Shown one piece after another: positions 1 to 8,241 of a stretch of DNA of 53,169 nucleotides (position 1 is the stretch's first letter; each line of letters begins with the position of its first letter). Made by a program: the position numbers and the translations under genes. The DNA comes from Natrinema thermotolerans DSM 11552. Its GTDB lineage: Archaea; Halobacteriota; Halobacteria; Halobacteriales; Natrialbaceae. The notes beneath the pieces were generated by a model. The model saw only the letters and a list, made by a program, of their open reading frames with translations. It made no database searches and was not told where the DNA came from. The DNA is taken from NCBI GenBank assembly GCA_000337115.1, contig AOIR01000063.1, forward strand, positions 63,619 through 116,787, written 5' to 3'.

Positions 1-91
1 ATCCTGTTGTGGTCGGGGTCGTGCTTGAAGCCGTCCTCTTTGAACGTGACCGTCGAGCGCGGGTGGTCGACGCCGTGCTTGCGGTAGCCCG
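1..91 (-). other. Coding-like fragment of an unidentified gene, minus strand
   Basis: Read on the minus strand, this edge gives an open frame of about 30 codons with almost every third base G or C, the pattern of haloarchaeal coding DNA. It contains the stretches GYRKHGVDHPRSTVTF and DGFKHDPDHNR. It has no start or stop inside the window and would continue off the left edge. I do not recognise the protein. It stops abruptly where the threonine ammonia-lyase homology begins on the other strand, so the join is either a rearrangement or an assembly seam. Confidence 0.35.
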
Positions 92-1102
92 GGGGTCATC
101 ACCGCGAGCGCGGGCAACCACGCTCAGGGCGTGGCGCTGGCGGGCGACCTGCTCGGGATCGAGACGACGATCGTCGTCCCCGAGATAACCCCGGCCGCGA
201 AGATCGAGGCCACCCGTGGCTACGGGGCCGCGGTCGTCGTCGAGGGCGACATCTACGAGCGCTCCTACGAGTACGCGCTCGAGCGGGCCGCCGAGACCGG
301 CGAAACGTTCGTCCACCCCTTCGACGACGAAGCCGTCGTCGCCGGACAGGGGACGATCGGCCTCGAGTTGCGCGAGCAGTTCCCCGAGATCGATACCGTC
401 CTCGTGTCGATCGGCGGGGGCGGGCTCATCGGGGGCATCGGCACGGTACTGAAAGCGATCGACCCCGAAACGCGGGTGATCGGTGTCCAGCCCGAGGGGG
501 CCGCCCACGCCAAGCCCTCGCTCGAGGCCGACGAGATCCGCCAACTCGACACGGTCGACACCGTCGCGGAGGGGATCGCCGACGCCCGCATGCTCGAGAC
601 GACCTTCGAGATCGCCCGCGAGGTCGTCGACGACGTGATCAGCGTCGGCGACCGGGAGATCGCCGCCGCCGTGACCCTGCTCGCCGAACGGGCCAAGACC
701 GTCGCCGAGGCCGCCGGGGCCACACCGCTTGCCGCCGCGCTCTCGGACGATCTCGACCTCGAGGGCGACCGCGTCGCGGTCGTCGTCTCGGGCGGCAACG
801 TCGATCTCACTGACCACGCCGAACTGACTCGGACCGGCCTCCACGAACTCGGGCGCTACGCCGAGGCCAGACTCGCGCTCGCGGGCTGGCCGACGGCGGT
901 CGGGACAGTGGTCGAGACGGTCGAATCCGAAGGGGCCGAACTCGACGTCCTCGAGCGCGCCCGCCGGACCGCCGTCGACGACCCCAACCGAACGCCCGTG
1001 ACGATCGGTCTCGCGGGCAGCGGTCCCGCCCATCTCGCGGGCGTGTTCGAGGAACTGGCGGCGCTCGAGGGCGTCTCGGTCGTCGAGCGCTCGCTCGAGT
1101 GA
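92..1102 (+). CDS. ilvA: Threonine ammonia-lyase, 5'-truncated
   Basis: PLP-dependent deaminase that in the intact family turns threonine into 2-oxobutanoate for isoleucine synthesis. Homology starts at GGG-GTC-ATC (92), reading GVITASAGNHAQGVAL, the classic SAGNHAQG substrate loop. The glycine-rich cofactor phosphate loop SIGGGGLIGG follows, then a C-terminal ACT-like regulatory region over roughly the last 75 residues. The N-terminal part of the fold, including the lysine that forms the PLP Schiff base, is absent: upstream the frame reaches a stop at 26-28. A GTG at 131 could start a shorter product. About 336 residues remain against roughly 400 in the family. As it stands the product should be inactive, unless the first 90 bases are an assembly error. 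Confidence 0.75.
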   Translation, partial: GVITASAGNHAQGVALAGDLLGIETTIVVPEITPAAKIEATRGYGAAVVVEGDIYERSYEYALERAAETGETFVHPFDDEAVVAGQGTIGLELREQFPEIDTVLVSIGGGGLIGGIGTVLKAIDPETRVIGVQPEGAAHAKPSLEADEIRQLDTVDTVAEGIADARMLETTFEIAREVVDDVISVGDREIAAAVTLLAERAKTVAEAAGATPLAAALSDDLDLEGDRVAVVVSGGNVDLTDHAELTRTGLHELGRYAEARLALAGWPTAVGTVVETVESEGAELDVLERARRTAVDDPNRTPVTIGLAGSGPAHLAGVFEELAALEGVSVVERSLE

Positions 1103-1156
1103 CGGCGCTCGGAGCCGACGCGAGTACCGGCGGCGAAAACGAGCGGTCGCGGCCGC

Positions 1157-2116
1157 TTACTCCAGTTCCGCCTGCATGTCCGCGACGGCCGCCTCGTAGG
1201 CCTCGTGGGCGCGATCGAGGTCGATGGGATCGGAGATCATGCTGAAGAACCCGTGGATCATGTCGTCGTAGTTGTGGTACTCGACGGGGACGCCCGCGTC
1301 CTCGAGTCGGTCGGCGTAGTTCGCACCGATGTCGCGAAGCGGGTCGAAGCCGGCGGTGAGGACTGTCGCGGGCGGCAGCCCCGAGAGGTCGGCCGCGAAC
1401 AGGGGGAAGGCGTAGATATTCCCCATCTCGATCTCGGTCTCGAAGTAGTGGTCCCGGAACCACTCCATGTCCGCTTCGGTGAGGAAATAGCCCTCTTTGT
1501 TCTCCTCGTAGGCTTCGGTCGCGGGCGCGTCGCCGACGCTGAGGTAGATCAGCAGCTGATAGGCGATGTCGGGGCCGCCCTGATCCCGGACGAGCAGCGA
1601 CAGTCCCGCCGCGAGGCCGCCGCCGGCGCTGTCGCCGCCCACGATGATCCTGTCCGGATCAGCGCGGAGTTCGTCGGCTTCCTCGGCGACCCACTCGAGG
1701 GCGGCGTAACAATCTTCGAGGCCCTCGGGGAAGGGGTGGTCCGGCGCGAGCCCGTAGTCGACGCTGACGACGGGGTACCCGGTGTCGTTGGCCAGTTTCC
1801 TGCAGACGCCGTCGTGGGTATCGACGCTTCCGACGACCCACCCACCCCCGTGGAAGTACAGGATCAGCGGCCGGTCCTCGCCCTGGGTGCCGGGGTCGTA
1901 GCTCCGGACGACGAGGTCGCCGTGTGGCCCGTCGATCGTGTGATCTTCGACGGACTCGAGTTCGATATCGGGCTCGTCAGTGACGCGCATCTCCTCGAAC
2001 ATCTGGCGGGCCTCCTCGGGCGAGATCTCGCTGAACTCGGGGGTGTCGAGCGACTCGTAGAGTTCCAGAAACGCCTGCACGTCCGGATGCGGCTCGTCGG
2101 CTCTGGATGGTGTCAT
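1157..2116 (-). CDS. Alpha/beta hydrolase, hormone-sensitive-lipase-type esterase
   Basis: A 319-residue esterase of the HSL (family IV) group, probably cytoplasmic and acting on short-chain acyl esters. Visible motifs are the oxyanion-hole HGGGW, the nucleophile elbow GDSAGG, an acid residue in GFDPLRD and the C-terminal catalytic histidine in DDMIHGF. The chosen ATG (2114-2116) gives [11 protein letters not shown], a normal haloarchaeal N-terminus; the longer open frame upstream overlaps divergent pyrE and lacks acidic composition. It is transcribed away from pyrE across a 153 bp gap. Its natural substrate cannot be told from sequence. Confidence 0.85.
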   Translation of the reverse strand: MTPSRADEPHPDVQAFLELYESLDTPEFSEISPEEARQMFEEMRVTDEPDIELESVEDHTIDGPHGDLVVRSYDPGTQGEDRPLILYFHGGGWVVGSVDTHDGVCRKLANDTGYPVVSVDYGLAPDHPFPEGLEDCYAALEWVAEEADELRADPDRIIVGGDSAGGGLAAGLSLLVRDQGGPDIAYQLLIYLSVGDAPATEAYEENKEGYFLTEADMEWFRDHYFETEIEMGNIYAFPLFAADLSGLPPATVLTAGFDPLRDIGANYADRLEDAGVPVEYHNYDDMIHGFFSMISDPIDLDRAHEAYEAAVADMQAELE

Positions 2117-2239
2117 CGTGGGGCACACTTCTCTCGGAGGACAAAAACCTACCTGCAGCGGCAGCCGAGAACCCGCTGCCGCCCGGTGACCGCGGCACGA
2201 ACCCGACTCCATCGCGCCCGTCGGCCGCGTTCCACACCG

Positions 2240-2246
2240 CTTATTT
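2240..2246 (+). promoter_or_regulatory. TATA box of pyrE
   Basis: The element CTTATTT lies 24-30 nt before the pyrE ATG, so the transcript should begin at or next to the start codon. This supports the leaderless start at 2270 over longer in-frame extensions. Confidence 0.55.
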
Positions 2247-2269
2247 CGGTCCGGCGCGCCCTCTCGAGC

Positions 2270-2794
2270 ATGACGAATCAGGACCTCATCGACGCCCTCC
2301 GCGCGGCCGACGCCGTGCAGTTCGGCGAGTTCGAACTCTCCCACGGCGGCACCAGCGAGTACTACGTCGACAAGTACCTCTTCGAGACCGAGCCGGACTG
2401 TCTCGAGGCAATCAGCGAGGCCTTCGCCGAGCGGCTCGCACCCGACGACAAACTCGGCGGCGTCGCGCTCGGTGGGGTCCCGCTGGCGGCGGCGACCAGC
2501 GTCGCGGCCGGCGTCCCCTACGTCATCGCGCGCAAGCAGCGCAAAGAGTACGGGACGGCCAATCTCGTCGAGGGCCGGCTCGAGGACGGCGAGGAAGTCG
2601 TCGTCGTCGAGGACATCGTGACGACGGGGACGAGCCTCGTGGAAGCCGTCGAGGCGCTGCGGGAGGCGGGCGCGACCGTCGAGCGCGCGCTGGTCGTCGT
2701 CGACCGAGAGGAAGGCGGCCGCGAGAACGTCGAAGACGCCGGCGTCGAGATGGAGGCGCTGGTGACCGCGAGCGACCTGCTCGACTCGCAGTGA
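2270..2794 (+). CDS. pyrE: Orotate phosphoribosyltransferase
   Basis: Transfers the phosphoribosyl group of PRPP to orotate, giving orotidine 5'-phosphate in pyrimidine synthesis. The 174-residue product carries the type I PRTase PRPP-binding loop [13 protein letters not shown] near residues 109-121, the catalytic-loop lysines in [10 protein letters not shown], and the hood segment [10 protein letters not shown] near the N-terminus. The length is typical for archaeal PyrE. The start [10 protein letters not shown] is set by a TATA-like box 24-30 nt upstream. It is a single gene between the divergent esterase and the convergent aldolase, with 19 bp to the aldolase stop. Confidence 0.95.
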   Translation: MTNQDLIDALRAADAVQFGEFELSHGGTSEYYVDKYLFETEPDCLEAISEAFAERLAPDDKLGGVALGGVPLAAATSVAAGVPYVIARKQRKEYGTANLVEGRLEDGEEVVVVEDIVTTGTSLVEAVEALREAGATVERALVVVDREEGGRENVEDAGVEMEALVTASDLLDSQ

Positions 2795-2813
2795 ATTCGT
2801 CAGGGATCGACGG

Positions 2814-3455
2814 CTACTGCCCATAGGACGCGAACTGCTCGAGGACCGTCTCGAGTTGCGCGTCCGAGAGCGTCGTCGGCTCGAGGCCGGCCGCGCGGGT
2901 CTGGAGGTACAGGCGCGCGAGGCTCTCGACGTGATGCGTGTTTTCGAGCGCGGTCTCTATGTCCGACGCCGTGACGACGAGGCCGTGGTTTTCGACGAGC
3001 GTCGCGGTCGCCTCGGCCTCGGCCATCGCCCGGACGATGTTCGCTGCGAGTTCGTCGGTACCGTAGGGCGCGTACTCGGCGACCGGGACGCGCTTGCCGA
3101 CCGCGACGATCATGTAGTGGATCGGCGGGAGCGGCTCGTGGGCGACGGCCAGGGTCGTTGCCCACGGCGAGTGGGTGTGGACGATCGCGCCGACGTCCCC
3201 GCGCCGATAGATCGCGGCGTGCATCGGCACCTCGCTGCTCGGGGCCATCGCGCCGTCGCGGACCTCGCCGTTGGTCCCGACGACCGGGACGTCCTCGACG
3301 CCGAAACCATCGTAGGGGACGCCGGTCGGCGTGACCGCGAAGGCGTCGCCGCGCTCGCCGTCGCGAACGCTCAAATTACCCGTTCGCCCGGGCGTCAGTT
3401 CCGCGAGTTCCGGTGCGGACTCGACCACCGCCCGGCGTTCGGGCTCGAGGATCAC
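2814..3455 (-). CDS. Class II aldolase/adducin family protein (FucA-like)
   Basis: A 213-residue zinc-dependent aldolase of the fuculose/ribulose-phosphate class. The GN pair of the phosphate loop is at 26-27 (GNLSVR), the catalytic glutamate is E75 in SSEVPMH, and zinc ligands are H93 and H95 (VHTHSPWA) and H157 (ENHGLV). The reaction expected from the family is cleavage of a ketose-1-phosphate to dihydroxyacetone phosphate and an aldehyde. The upstream HAD phosphatase ends inside this start codon (four-base ATGA overlap), so the two are translationally coupled. The pair would suit a deoxy-sugar-phosphate salvage route such as a DHAP shunt, but that is inference. Confidence 0.85.
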   Translation of the reverse strand: MILEPERRAVVESAPELAELTPGRTGNLSVRDGERGDAFAVTPTGVPYDGFGVEDVPVVGTNGEVRDGAMAPSSEVPMHAAIYRRGDVGAIVHTHSPWATTLAVAHEPLPPIHYMIVAVGKRVPVAEYAPYGTDELAANIVRAMAEAEATATLVENHGLVVTASDIETALENTHHVESLARLYLQTRAAGLEPTTLSDAQLETVLEQFASYGQ

Positions 3456-4162
3456 AGCACCACCTCCGGCAGGGCCGCGACCGAATCGATCCGATGGTCC
3501 GGTTCTCGGTCGCCCTCGAGCGGCCCGTCGGGGTCGTCACCGTCGGCGCTGAACAGCACCGTCTCGAGGCCGACCGCGTTGGCCCCGACGATATCGGCTT
3601 CGACGTTGTCGCCCACCATCACCGCCTCGGACGGGCGACGATCGAGGCGCGACAGCGCCAGGGTGAACATGACCGAGCCGGGTTTCTCGCGGCCCGTCTC
3701 CTCGGAGGTCACCAGCAGGTCGAGATCGTCACCGAGCCCCACCGCCTCGAGTTTCTCGAGTTGGGTTCGCGCCGTGAAATTCGTGACGATCCCGACGTCG
3801 ACTCCCCGGTCTCGCAACGATTCGAGGGTCGCTTCGACACCCGGAACGAGTTCCATCGCGTCGATGTATGCCGTCCAGTATGCCTCGCCGAGCGCGAGCG
3901 CCTCGGTCGGCTTCGGTCGGCCGGTGTGGCGCTCGAGCGCGCCTTTGAAGTAGAGGTACCGATCGTGAGATGCCGCCGTGCCGGGCACTTCGCGTTTTAT
4001 CGCCCGACGGCCCGTCTGATAGAACGCCTCGAACCCCTCGCGATCGAAGTCGTAGCCCAGTTCCCGCGCGGCCTCTCGAGCGGCGTTTTTCCCTGCTCGA
4101 TTACACGGCGCGTAGGGATAGAACGTGTTGTCGAAGTCGAAAAGGACGGCCTTGGCGCGCAT
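3452..4162 (-). CDS. HAD superfamily hydrolase
   Basis: A 236-residue haloacid dehalogenase-type phosphatase. The nucleophile motif DFDNT has D9 and D11, motif II is VTNFT, the motif III lysine sits in GREKPGS, and the metal-binding motif is VGDN near residue 183. The helical cap between motifs I and II marks subclass C1, like phosphoglycolate and pyrimidine-5'-nucleotidase relatives. It overlaps the downstream aldolase gene by four bases and should be made with it. The substrate is unknown; a small sugar phosphate linked to the aldolase is the simplest idea. Confidence 0.85.
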   Translation of the reverse strand: MRAKAVLFDFDNTFYPYAPCNRAGKNAAREAARELGYDFDREGFEAFYQTGRRAIKREVPGTAASHDRYLYFKGALERHTGRPKPTEALALGEAYWTAYIDAMELVPGVEATLESLRDRGVDVGIVTNFTARTQLEKLEAVGLGDDLDLLVTSEETGREKPGSVMFTLALSRLDRRPSEAVMVGDNVEADIVGANAVGLETVLFSADGDDPDGPLEGDREPDHRIDSVAALPEVVL

Positions 4163-4304
4163 ATCCCATCGTCAATGGGAAGGGAAAAACGAGTACCGGT
4201 ACCTGATACTCTTTCGAAGCGACTCGGCGGAATTACTGTGCCACCACGGTGTGTCGATACTGAAACCGTACCATCGCTCTCGACAGAAAACTACTATTTA
4301 TATT

Positions 4305-4324
4305 ATCTAAATTTAGATTATATA
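4305..4324 (+). promoter_or_regulatory. Promoter with overlapping 14-bp perfect palindrome
   Basis: ATCTAAATTTAGAT (4305-4318) is an exact 14-bp palindrome that runs into the TATA-like ATTATATA (4317-4324), centred about 20 nt before the ATG at 4340. A dimeric regulator bound here would block TBP/TFB, so this is a plausible repressor operator. The regulator is not evident. Confidence 0.5.
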
Positions 4325-4339
4325 ACAATACATCGGACG

Positions 4340-5152
4340 ATGGCTGAGATCGTAGTAGTCCTCCTTCTGATTATTGTATTCATTCCCGTATTTCTGGTCT
4401 TTGCAGTCTATCTTTGCTACCTCGGCGCGCGTGATCTGCAAACGTTTTGGACGATCGTTACCACTACTCCACAATCCATCGACGAAATTACCGCCCAAAG
4501 AGGACCGATCGAAGTGGAAGGAACGGCGATTCCATCGGACGAACACGGAACCGTTACCGGGCTTTTCACCGAAACGGACTGCCTCGTATACACGTACAGC
4601 GCGCAGGGGAGGCCGGGTTCGGGTCCGGACGACGCGCGGCGGTCGGACGACGGGAAATTCGACGTACTCGACGAGGGGACGGAGTACACGAAATTCTACG
4701 TCGAAGACGAAACGGGACGGGTACTCGTCGATCCGGCCGGTGCGACGTTCGAATTGACGCCGGAATCGTACTACAACGCGCCGCTGAGCGATACCCCGAC
4801 GCCGGTCGAGGAGTACATGCAACGGCATCCGGAAACACGACCGCCGGACACGCTGATCCATCCCGTAATATCGCATTTCCTACGGAACCACAATCGATTC
4901 GTCGAACGCCGACTGGATATCGGCGACACGGTCTACATTACAGGCTACAAGCGGACCGATACCGGGTGGGGGACTGATGAGATAATCGTCGATACCGGAC
5001 CGAATGAATCCGAATTTGTCATCTACGACAGATCGAAACGATGGACCGCGATCGAGTACGGCATATACGGGCTTGGAAAAGTGATCGCGAGCCTCATTTT
5101 GGCCATAATGATGTTGATTCTTCTCCATGAAAACCTCCAGTATCTCCTCTGA
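4340..5152 (+). CDS. Membrane protein with GIDE (MUL1-like) domain
   Basis: A 270-residue protein with one N-terminal membrane helix (about 4-28), a large soluble domain and one C-terminal helix (about 243-268). The middle resembles the GIDE/BAM domain first named in the mitochondrial E3 ligase MUL1: a segment reading IEVEGTAIPSDE, then a conserved CLVYTY core, then strand-rich sequence and IGDTVYITGYK. There is no RING finger, so ligase activity is not implied; archaeal and bacterial GIDE proteins have no known function. It is monocistronic behind a strong AT-rich promoter with a palindromic operator candidate. Its base composition is a little lower in GC than its neighbours. Confidence 0.65.
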   Translation: MAEIVVVLLLIIVFIPVFLVFAVYLCYLGARDLQTFWTIVTTTPQSIDEITAQRGPIEVEGTAIPSDEHGTVTGLFTETDCLVYTYSAQGRPGSGPDDARRSDDGKFDVLDEGTEYTKFYVEDETGRVLVDPAGATFELTPESYYNAPLSDTPTPVEEYMQRHPETRPPDTLIHPVISHFLRNHNRFVERRLDIGDTVYITGYKRTDTGWGTDEIIVDTGPNESEFVIYDRSKRWTAIEYGIYGLGKVIASLILAIMMLILLHENLQYLL

Positions 5153-5278
5153 GACGGTGACGTGCTACCGTCCTCTTCGAATTGAAGTCCGGTTTCGTTA
5201 CTCACCACACGACCTGCTCGGTCCCCGTCGTACCGCCACGCGTTGGATTCGAACGACCCCGTCGCGCACCATCACAAC

Positions 5279-5288
5279 GCTTTTACCC
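5279..5288 (+). promoter_or_regulatory. TATA-like box before the thrS leader
   Basis: CGCTTTTACC lies 25-34 nt before position 5313. It predicts a transcript starting about 5308-5313, so that the inverted repeat at 5315-5369 would be the first thing transcribed. Confidence 0.4.
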
Positions 5289-5312
5289 CACTCGAGACTA
5301 CGCGTAGCCACG

Positions 5313-5369
5313 ATGGTAGGTGTCCGTTTTACACGCCGGGCTCATGCCCGCTTCTAACTCACACCTACC
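5313..5369 (+). ncRNA. Structured leader element upstream of thrS with a 14-codon mini-ORF
   Basis: GGTAGGTGT (5315-5323) is exactly complementary to ACACCTACC (5361-5369), and the enclosed CGGGC/GCCCG (5337-5341 with 5346-5350, loop TCAT) makes an inner hairpin. GTGT at 5320-5323 could pair instead with ACAC at 5331-5334, so two folds compete. An ATG at 5313 opens a 14-codon frame (MVGVRFTRRAHARF) ending at 5357, inside the structure. This is a candidate cis-regulatory leader for threonyl-tRNA synthetase. The 111 nt from 5370 to the thrS ATG hold no gene I can support, and 5153-5278 also looks empty. Confidence 0.4.
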
Positions 5370-5480
5370 GTTTGTTGTGTCGGCCGTGATCGACCGACAG
5401 ACGGTGGGATCGGCTCGCCCGTCGACGGACACGCCACCGGCGTTTTCCACGCAGTTACAACACCCACACCAGCTACACCC

Positions 5481-7436
5481 ATGTCAGAATCAGATTCCCA
5501 GTCACAGGAACGGATAACGGTCGTACTGCCCGACGGCTCCGAACTCGAGGTCGACGCCGACGCCACCGTCGAGGATTGTGCGTACGAGATCGGCCCCGGC
5601 CTCGGCAGCGACACCGTCGCCGGCAAGCTCGACGGCGACCTCGTCGCCAAGGAGGAACCGGCCTACGACGGTGCCGAACTCGAGATCATCACCGACGGTA
5701 GCGAGGAGTACCTCGAGGTCATGCGCCACTCGGCGGCCCACTGTCTCGCACAGGCGGTCGAGCGCCTGTACGACGAGGACGCGGTCAAACTCGCGATCGG
5801 CCCGCCGACGGACGAGGGCTTCTACTACGACTTCGACAACCTCGAGATCGACGAGGAGGACCTCGCCGACCTCGAGGCCGAGATCGAGGCGATCATCGAC
5901 GAGGACTACGACATCGAGCGCGAGGTCGTCTCGATCGACGAGGCCGAAGAACGCCTCGCGGGCGAGCCCTACAAGCTCGAGTTGCTCGAGGAATTCGCCG
6001 ACGAGAACGACACCGTCACGTTCTACAAACAGGGCGAGTGGGAGGACCTCTGTGCCGGCCCCCACGTCGACTCGACCGGCGAGATCGGCGTCGTCGAACT
6101 GCTCGAGATCGCCGGGGCCTACTGGCGCGGCGACGAGGACAACACGATGCAGACCCGCATCTACGGGACCGCCTTCGAGGACGAGAGCGACCTCGAGAAC
6201 TTCCTCGAGCGCAAACGGGAGGCGGAAAAGCGCGATCACCGCCGGATCGGCAACGAGATGGATCTCTTCTCGATTCAGGACGTGACCGGCCCCGGACTGC
6301 CGCTGTATCACCCCGCCGGGAAGACCGTCCTCTCGGAACTCGAGGGGTTCGTCAAGGACTTAAACGAGGACGCGGGCTACGACTACGTCGAGACGCCCCA
6401 CGTCTTCAAGACGGACCTCTGGCACCGGTCGGGCCACTACGAGAACTATCAGGACGACATGTTCATCTTCGACGTCGGCGACGACGAGTTCGGTCTGAAG
6501 CCGATGAACTGTCCCGGCCACGCCGCCATCTTCCAAGACCACTCCTGGAGCTACCGGGACCTGCCGATCCGCTACGCCGAGAACGGCAAGGTCTATCGAA
6601 AAGAGCAGCGCGGCGAACTGTCCGGACTCTCGCGGGTCTGGGCGTTCACCATCGACGACGGCCACCTGTTCATCCGGCCCGACCAGATCAGACAGGAGGT
6701 CGAGGAGATCATGGACATGATCACCGACGTCCTCGAGACGTTCGATCTCGACTACGAGATGGCGCTTGCGACCCGTCCCGAGAAGTCCGTCGGCAGCGAC
6801 GAGATCTGGGACCGTGCCGAGGAGCAACTCGAGAACGTCCTCGAGAACCGCGCCCACGACTACGAGATCGAGGAGGGCGACGGCGCGTTCTACGGCCCGA
6901 AGATCGACTTCGCGTTCGAGGACGCCATCGGCCGCTCGTGGGACGGCCCCACGGTCCAACTGGACTTCAACATGCCCGAGCGGTTCGACCTGAACTACGT
7001 CGGCGAGGACAACGAGGAACACCGCCCGGTCATGATCCACCGCGCGCTCTACGGCAGCTACGAGCGGTTCTTCATGATGCTCATCGAGCACTACGAGGGC
7101 CGGTTCCCGCTGTGGCTCGCGCCCGAACAGGTCCGCGTGCTGCCGATCTCCGACGACAACCTCGGCTACGCCCACCGCGTCGCGAACGAGTTCGACGACT
7201 TCCGCGTCGAGGTCGACGGCCGCGACTCCACCCTCGAGCGAAAGATCCGCGCGGCCCACGACGATCGGGTTCCGTACCAGATCATCGTCGGTGACAACGA
7301 GGAGGAAGACGGCAACATCTCGGTGCGGGACCGCTTCGAGGACCAGGAGTACGACGTCGAGATCGAGGAGTTCCGCAGCCATCTCGAGGCCGAACGCGAC
7401 GAGCAGCGGACGGAGCCGGACTTCCTGCAGGGGTAG
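5481..7436 (+). CDS. thrS: Threonyl-tRNA synthetase, bacterial-type architecture
   Basis: Charges tRNA-Thr with threonine. The 651 residues give the full bacterial layout. A TGS domain lies at about 10-70. The N2 editing domain has HSAAH (H83, H87) and CAGPH (C191, H195). The class II catalytic core binds zinc through C344, H395 and H520, and an HGTP anticodon-binding domain lies at about 545-640. Most archaea instead carry a DTD-like N-terminal editing domain, so this lineage holds a bacterial-type enzyme, as inferred from the TGS and N2 motifs. The long gap before it contains an inverted-repeat leader. No strong Shine-Dalgarno is seen before the ATG. Confidence 0.97.
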   Translation: MSESDSQSQERITVVLPDGSELEVDADATVEDCAYEIGPGLGSDTVAGKLDGDLVAKEEPAYDGAELEIITDGSEEYLEVMRHSAAHCLAQAVERLYDEDAVKLAIGPPTDEGFYYDFDNLEIDEEDLADLEAEIEAIIDEDYDIEREVVSIDEAEERLAGEPYKLELLEEFADENDTVTFYKQGEWEDLCAGPHVDSTGEIGVVELLEIAGAYWRGDEDNTMQTRIYGTAFEDESDLENFLERKREAEKRDHRRIGNEMDLFSIQDVTGPGLPLYHPAGKTVLSELEGFVKDLNEDAGYDYVETPHVFKTDLWHRSGHYENYQDDMFIFDVGDDEFGLKPMNCPGHAAIFQDHSWSYRDLPIRYAENGKVYRKEQRGELSGLSRVWAFTIDDGHLFIRPDQIRQEVEEIMDMITDVLETFDLDYEMALATRPEKSVGSDEIWDRAEEQLENVLENRAHDYEIEEGDGAFYGPKIDFAFEDAIGRSWDGPTVQLDFNMPERFDLNYVGEDNEEHRPVMIHRALYGSYERFFMMLIEHYEGRFPLWLAPEQVRVLPISDDNLGYAHRVANEFDDFRVEVDGRDSTLERKIRAAHDDRVPYQIIVGDNEEEDGNISVRDRFEDQEYDVEIEEFRSHLEAERDEQRTEPDFLQG

Positions 7437-7454
7437 TCGGTCCCGCTATCGGCG

Positions 7455-7883
7455 TCATTCACAGCTGGGGCGGTCTTCCTCGTACGCCATCTCGCCCCTG
7501 CGTTTGTAGGTCAGTTCGATTTCGCGTGGCTCACTCGGTCGTGGCGGGCAATCGGATTTCGGTAAAATAGAGACGGTCCCACTCGCACCGTCGTCAGTTC
7601 GGTACTCGACGGTCCGGACCTCGTTTGGGATCGCTTCCGTGGTGAACGAGTGTCCTTTCGTCCCCTTTCTCCGCTCCTCGTAGAGGACGGTGTCATCCTC
7701 TGCCTTTGCCACCAGTTCGAACGCGGTCGTCTCGTTCTCGTAGTACGTGTTGATGAGTGTAAATCGTACTTCGGTCCGGCGTTCCTCGCTACGGAGTCGA
7801 TCCAAACACCCGGCGGTCGTGGCGAAGGCAACTGTGAAAGCGGTTCCGAGGCAGTTACGGCGGGAGGGTCGCTGCTCAGTCAT
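7455..7883 (-). CDS. Tat-exported lipoprotein of unknown function
   Basis: A 142-residue secreted protein. The N-terminus has a twin-arginine motif (SRRNCLG), a short hydrophobic stretch and a lipobox-like TTAGC, so it should be Tat-exported and lipid-anchored outside the membrane. The mature part is a small beta-rich domain (segments such as RFTLINTYYENETT and PREIELTYKRR). It resembles in plan the 135-residue lipoprotein at 12660-13067. It is convergent with thrS, 18 bp between stops. No enzymatic motif is visible. Confidence 0.7.
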   Translation of the reverse strand: MTEQRPSRRNCLGTAFTVAFATTAGCLDRLRSEERRTEVRFTLINTYYENETTAFELVAKAEDDTVLYEERRKGTKGHSFTTEAIPNEVRTVEYRTDDGASGTVSILPKSDCPPRPSEPREIELTYKRRGEMAYEEDRPSCE

Positions 7884-8241
7884 GGCTAGTAGTGGGCGAC
7901 GCGAATCGATTCCGATCCGTCGTTGCCGGATAACCTTCCAGCCACCTATAAATCTTCTCTGATATCGATACTGAATATTACGGCGACAGTCGACATGTGC
8001 GGCGAGTGTAAACGAGCGACACGAGGCCTCGACGGACGGTTCTGGGACGAATACTGGTGGTTTCGGCCTGGGGACGACGAACTCGGCGAGACGAGTCCAT
8101 CAGCGTTGGTACTCGAGCCCGCCGCGGTCCGCGCGGGTTTCGCGTCGGATCGCCGACGGCTATCGGGGAATCCACAGATGTGGTGATCAGTGACGTCTCC
8201 ACGATCGAAATAGACATATTTGCGGAATCGTGCATAGTAGT
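7884..8241. other. Intergenic region between lipoprotein and gfcR
   Basis: A 358 bp divergent region. It contains CCTATAAATC (7945-7954), which can serve either strand; a possible small gene at 7995-8186; the palindrome CCACAGATGTGG (8172-8183); and an inverted repeat CACGAT/ATCGTG (8200-8205 and 8227-8232) flanking the AT-rich ATAGACATATTT in front of gfcR. Longer open frames on either strand here lack haloarchaeal protein character. Confidence 0.4.
7995..8186 (+). CDS. Possible small protein with one CxxC motif
   Basis: ATG at 7995 opens a 63-codon frame beginning MCGECKRATRGLDG and containing the aromatic cluster RFWDEYWWFRPGDDE. A TATA-like CTATAAAT lies about 40-48 nt upstream. Haloarchaea have many short CxxC zinc-binding proteins, but here there is only one CxxC pair and the C-terminal half is arginine-rich and unconvincing. 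It could be a real small gene or chance. Confidence 0.25.
   Translation: MCGECKRATRGLDGRFWDEYWWFRPGDDELGETSPSALVLEPAAVRAGFASDRRRLSGNPQMW

Noticed and set aside
1157-2824. 555-codon frame extending the esterase upstream
   Set aside because: The extension overlaps divergent pyrE in antisense, and the normal N-terminus begins at 2116.
5502-7382. Long minus-strand frames opposite thrS
   Set aside because: Mirror frames of a GC-rich gene; the leucine- and valine-rich products have no domain, and thrS fully explains the sequence.
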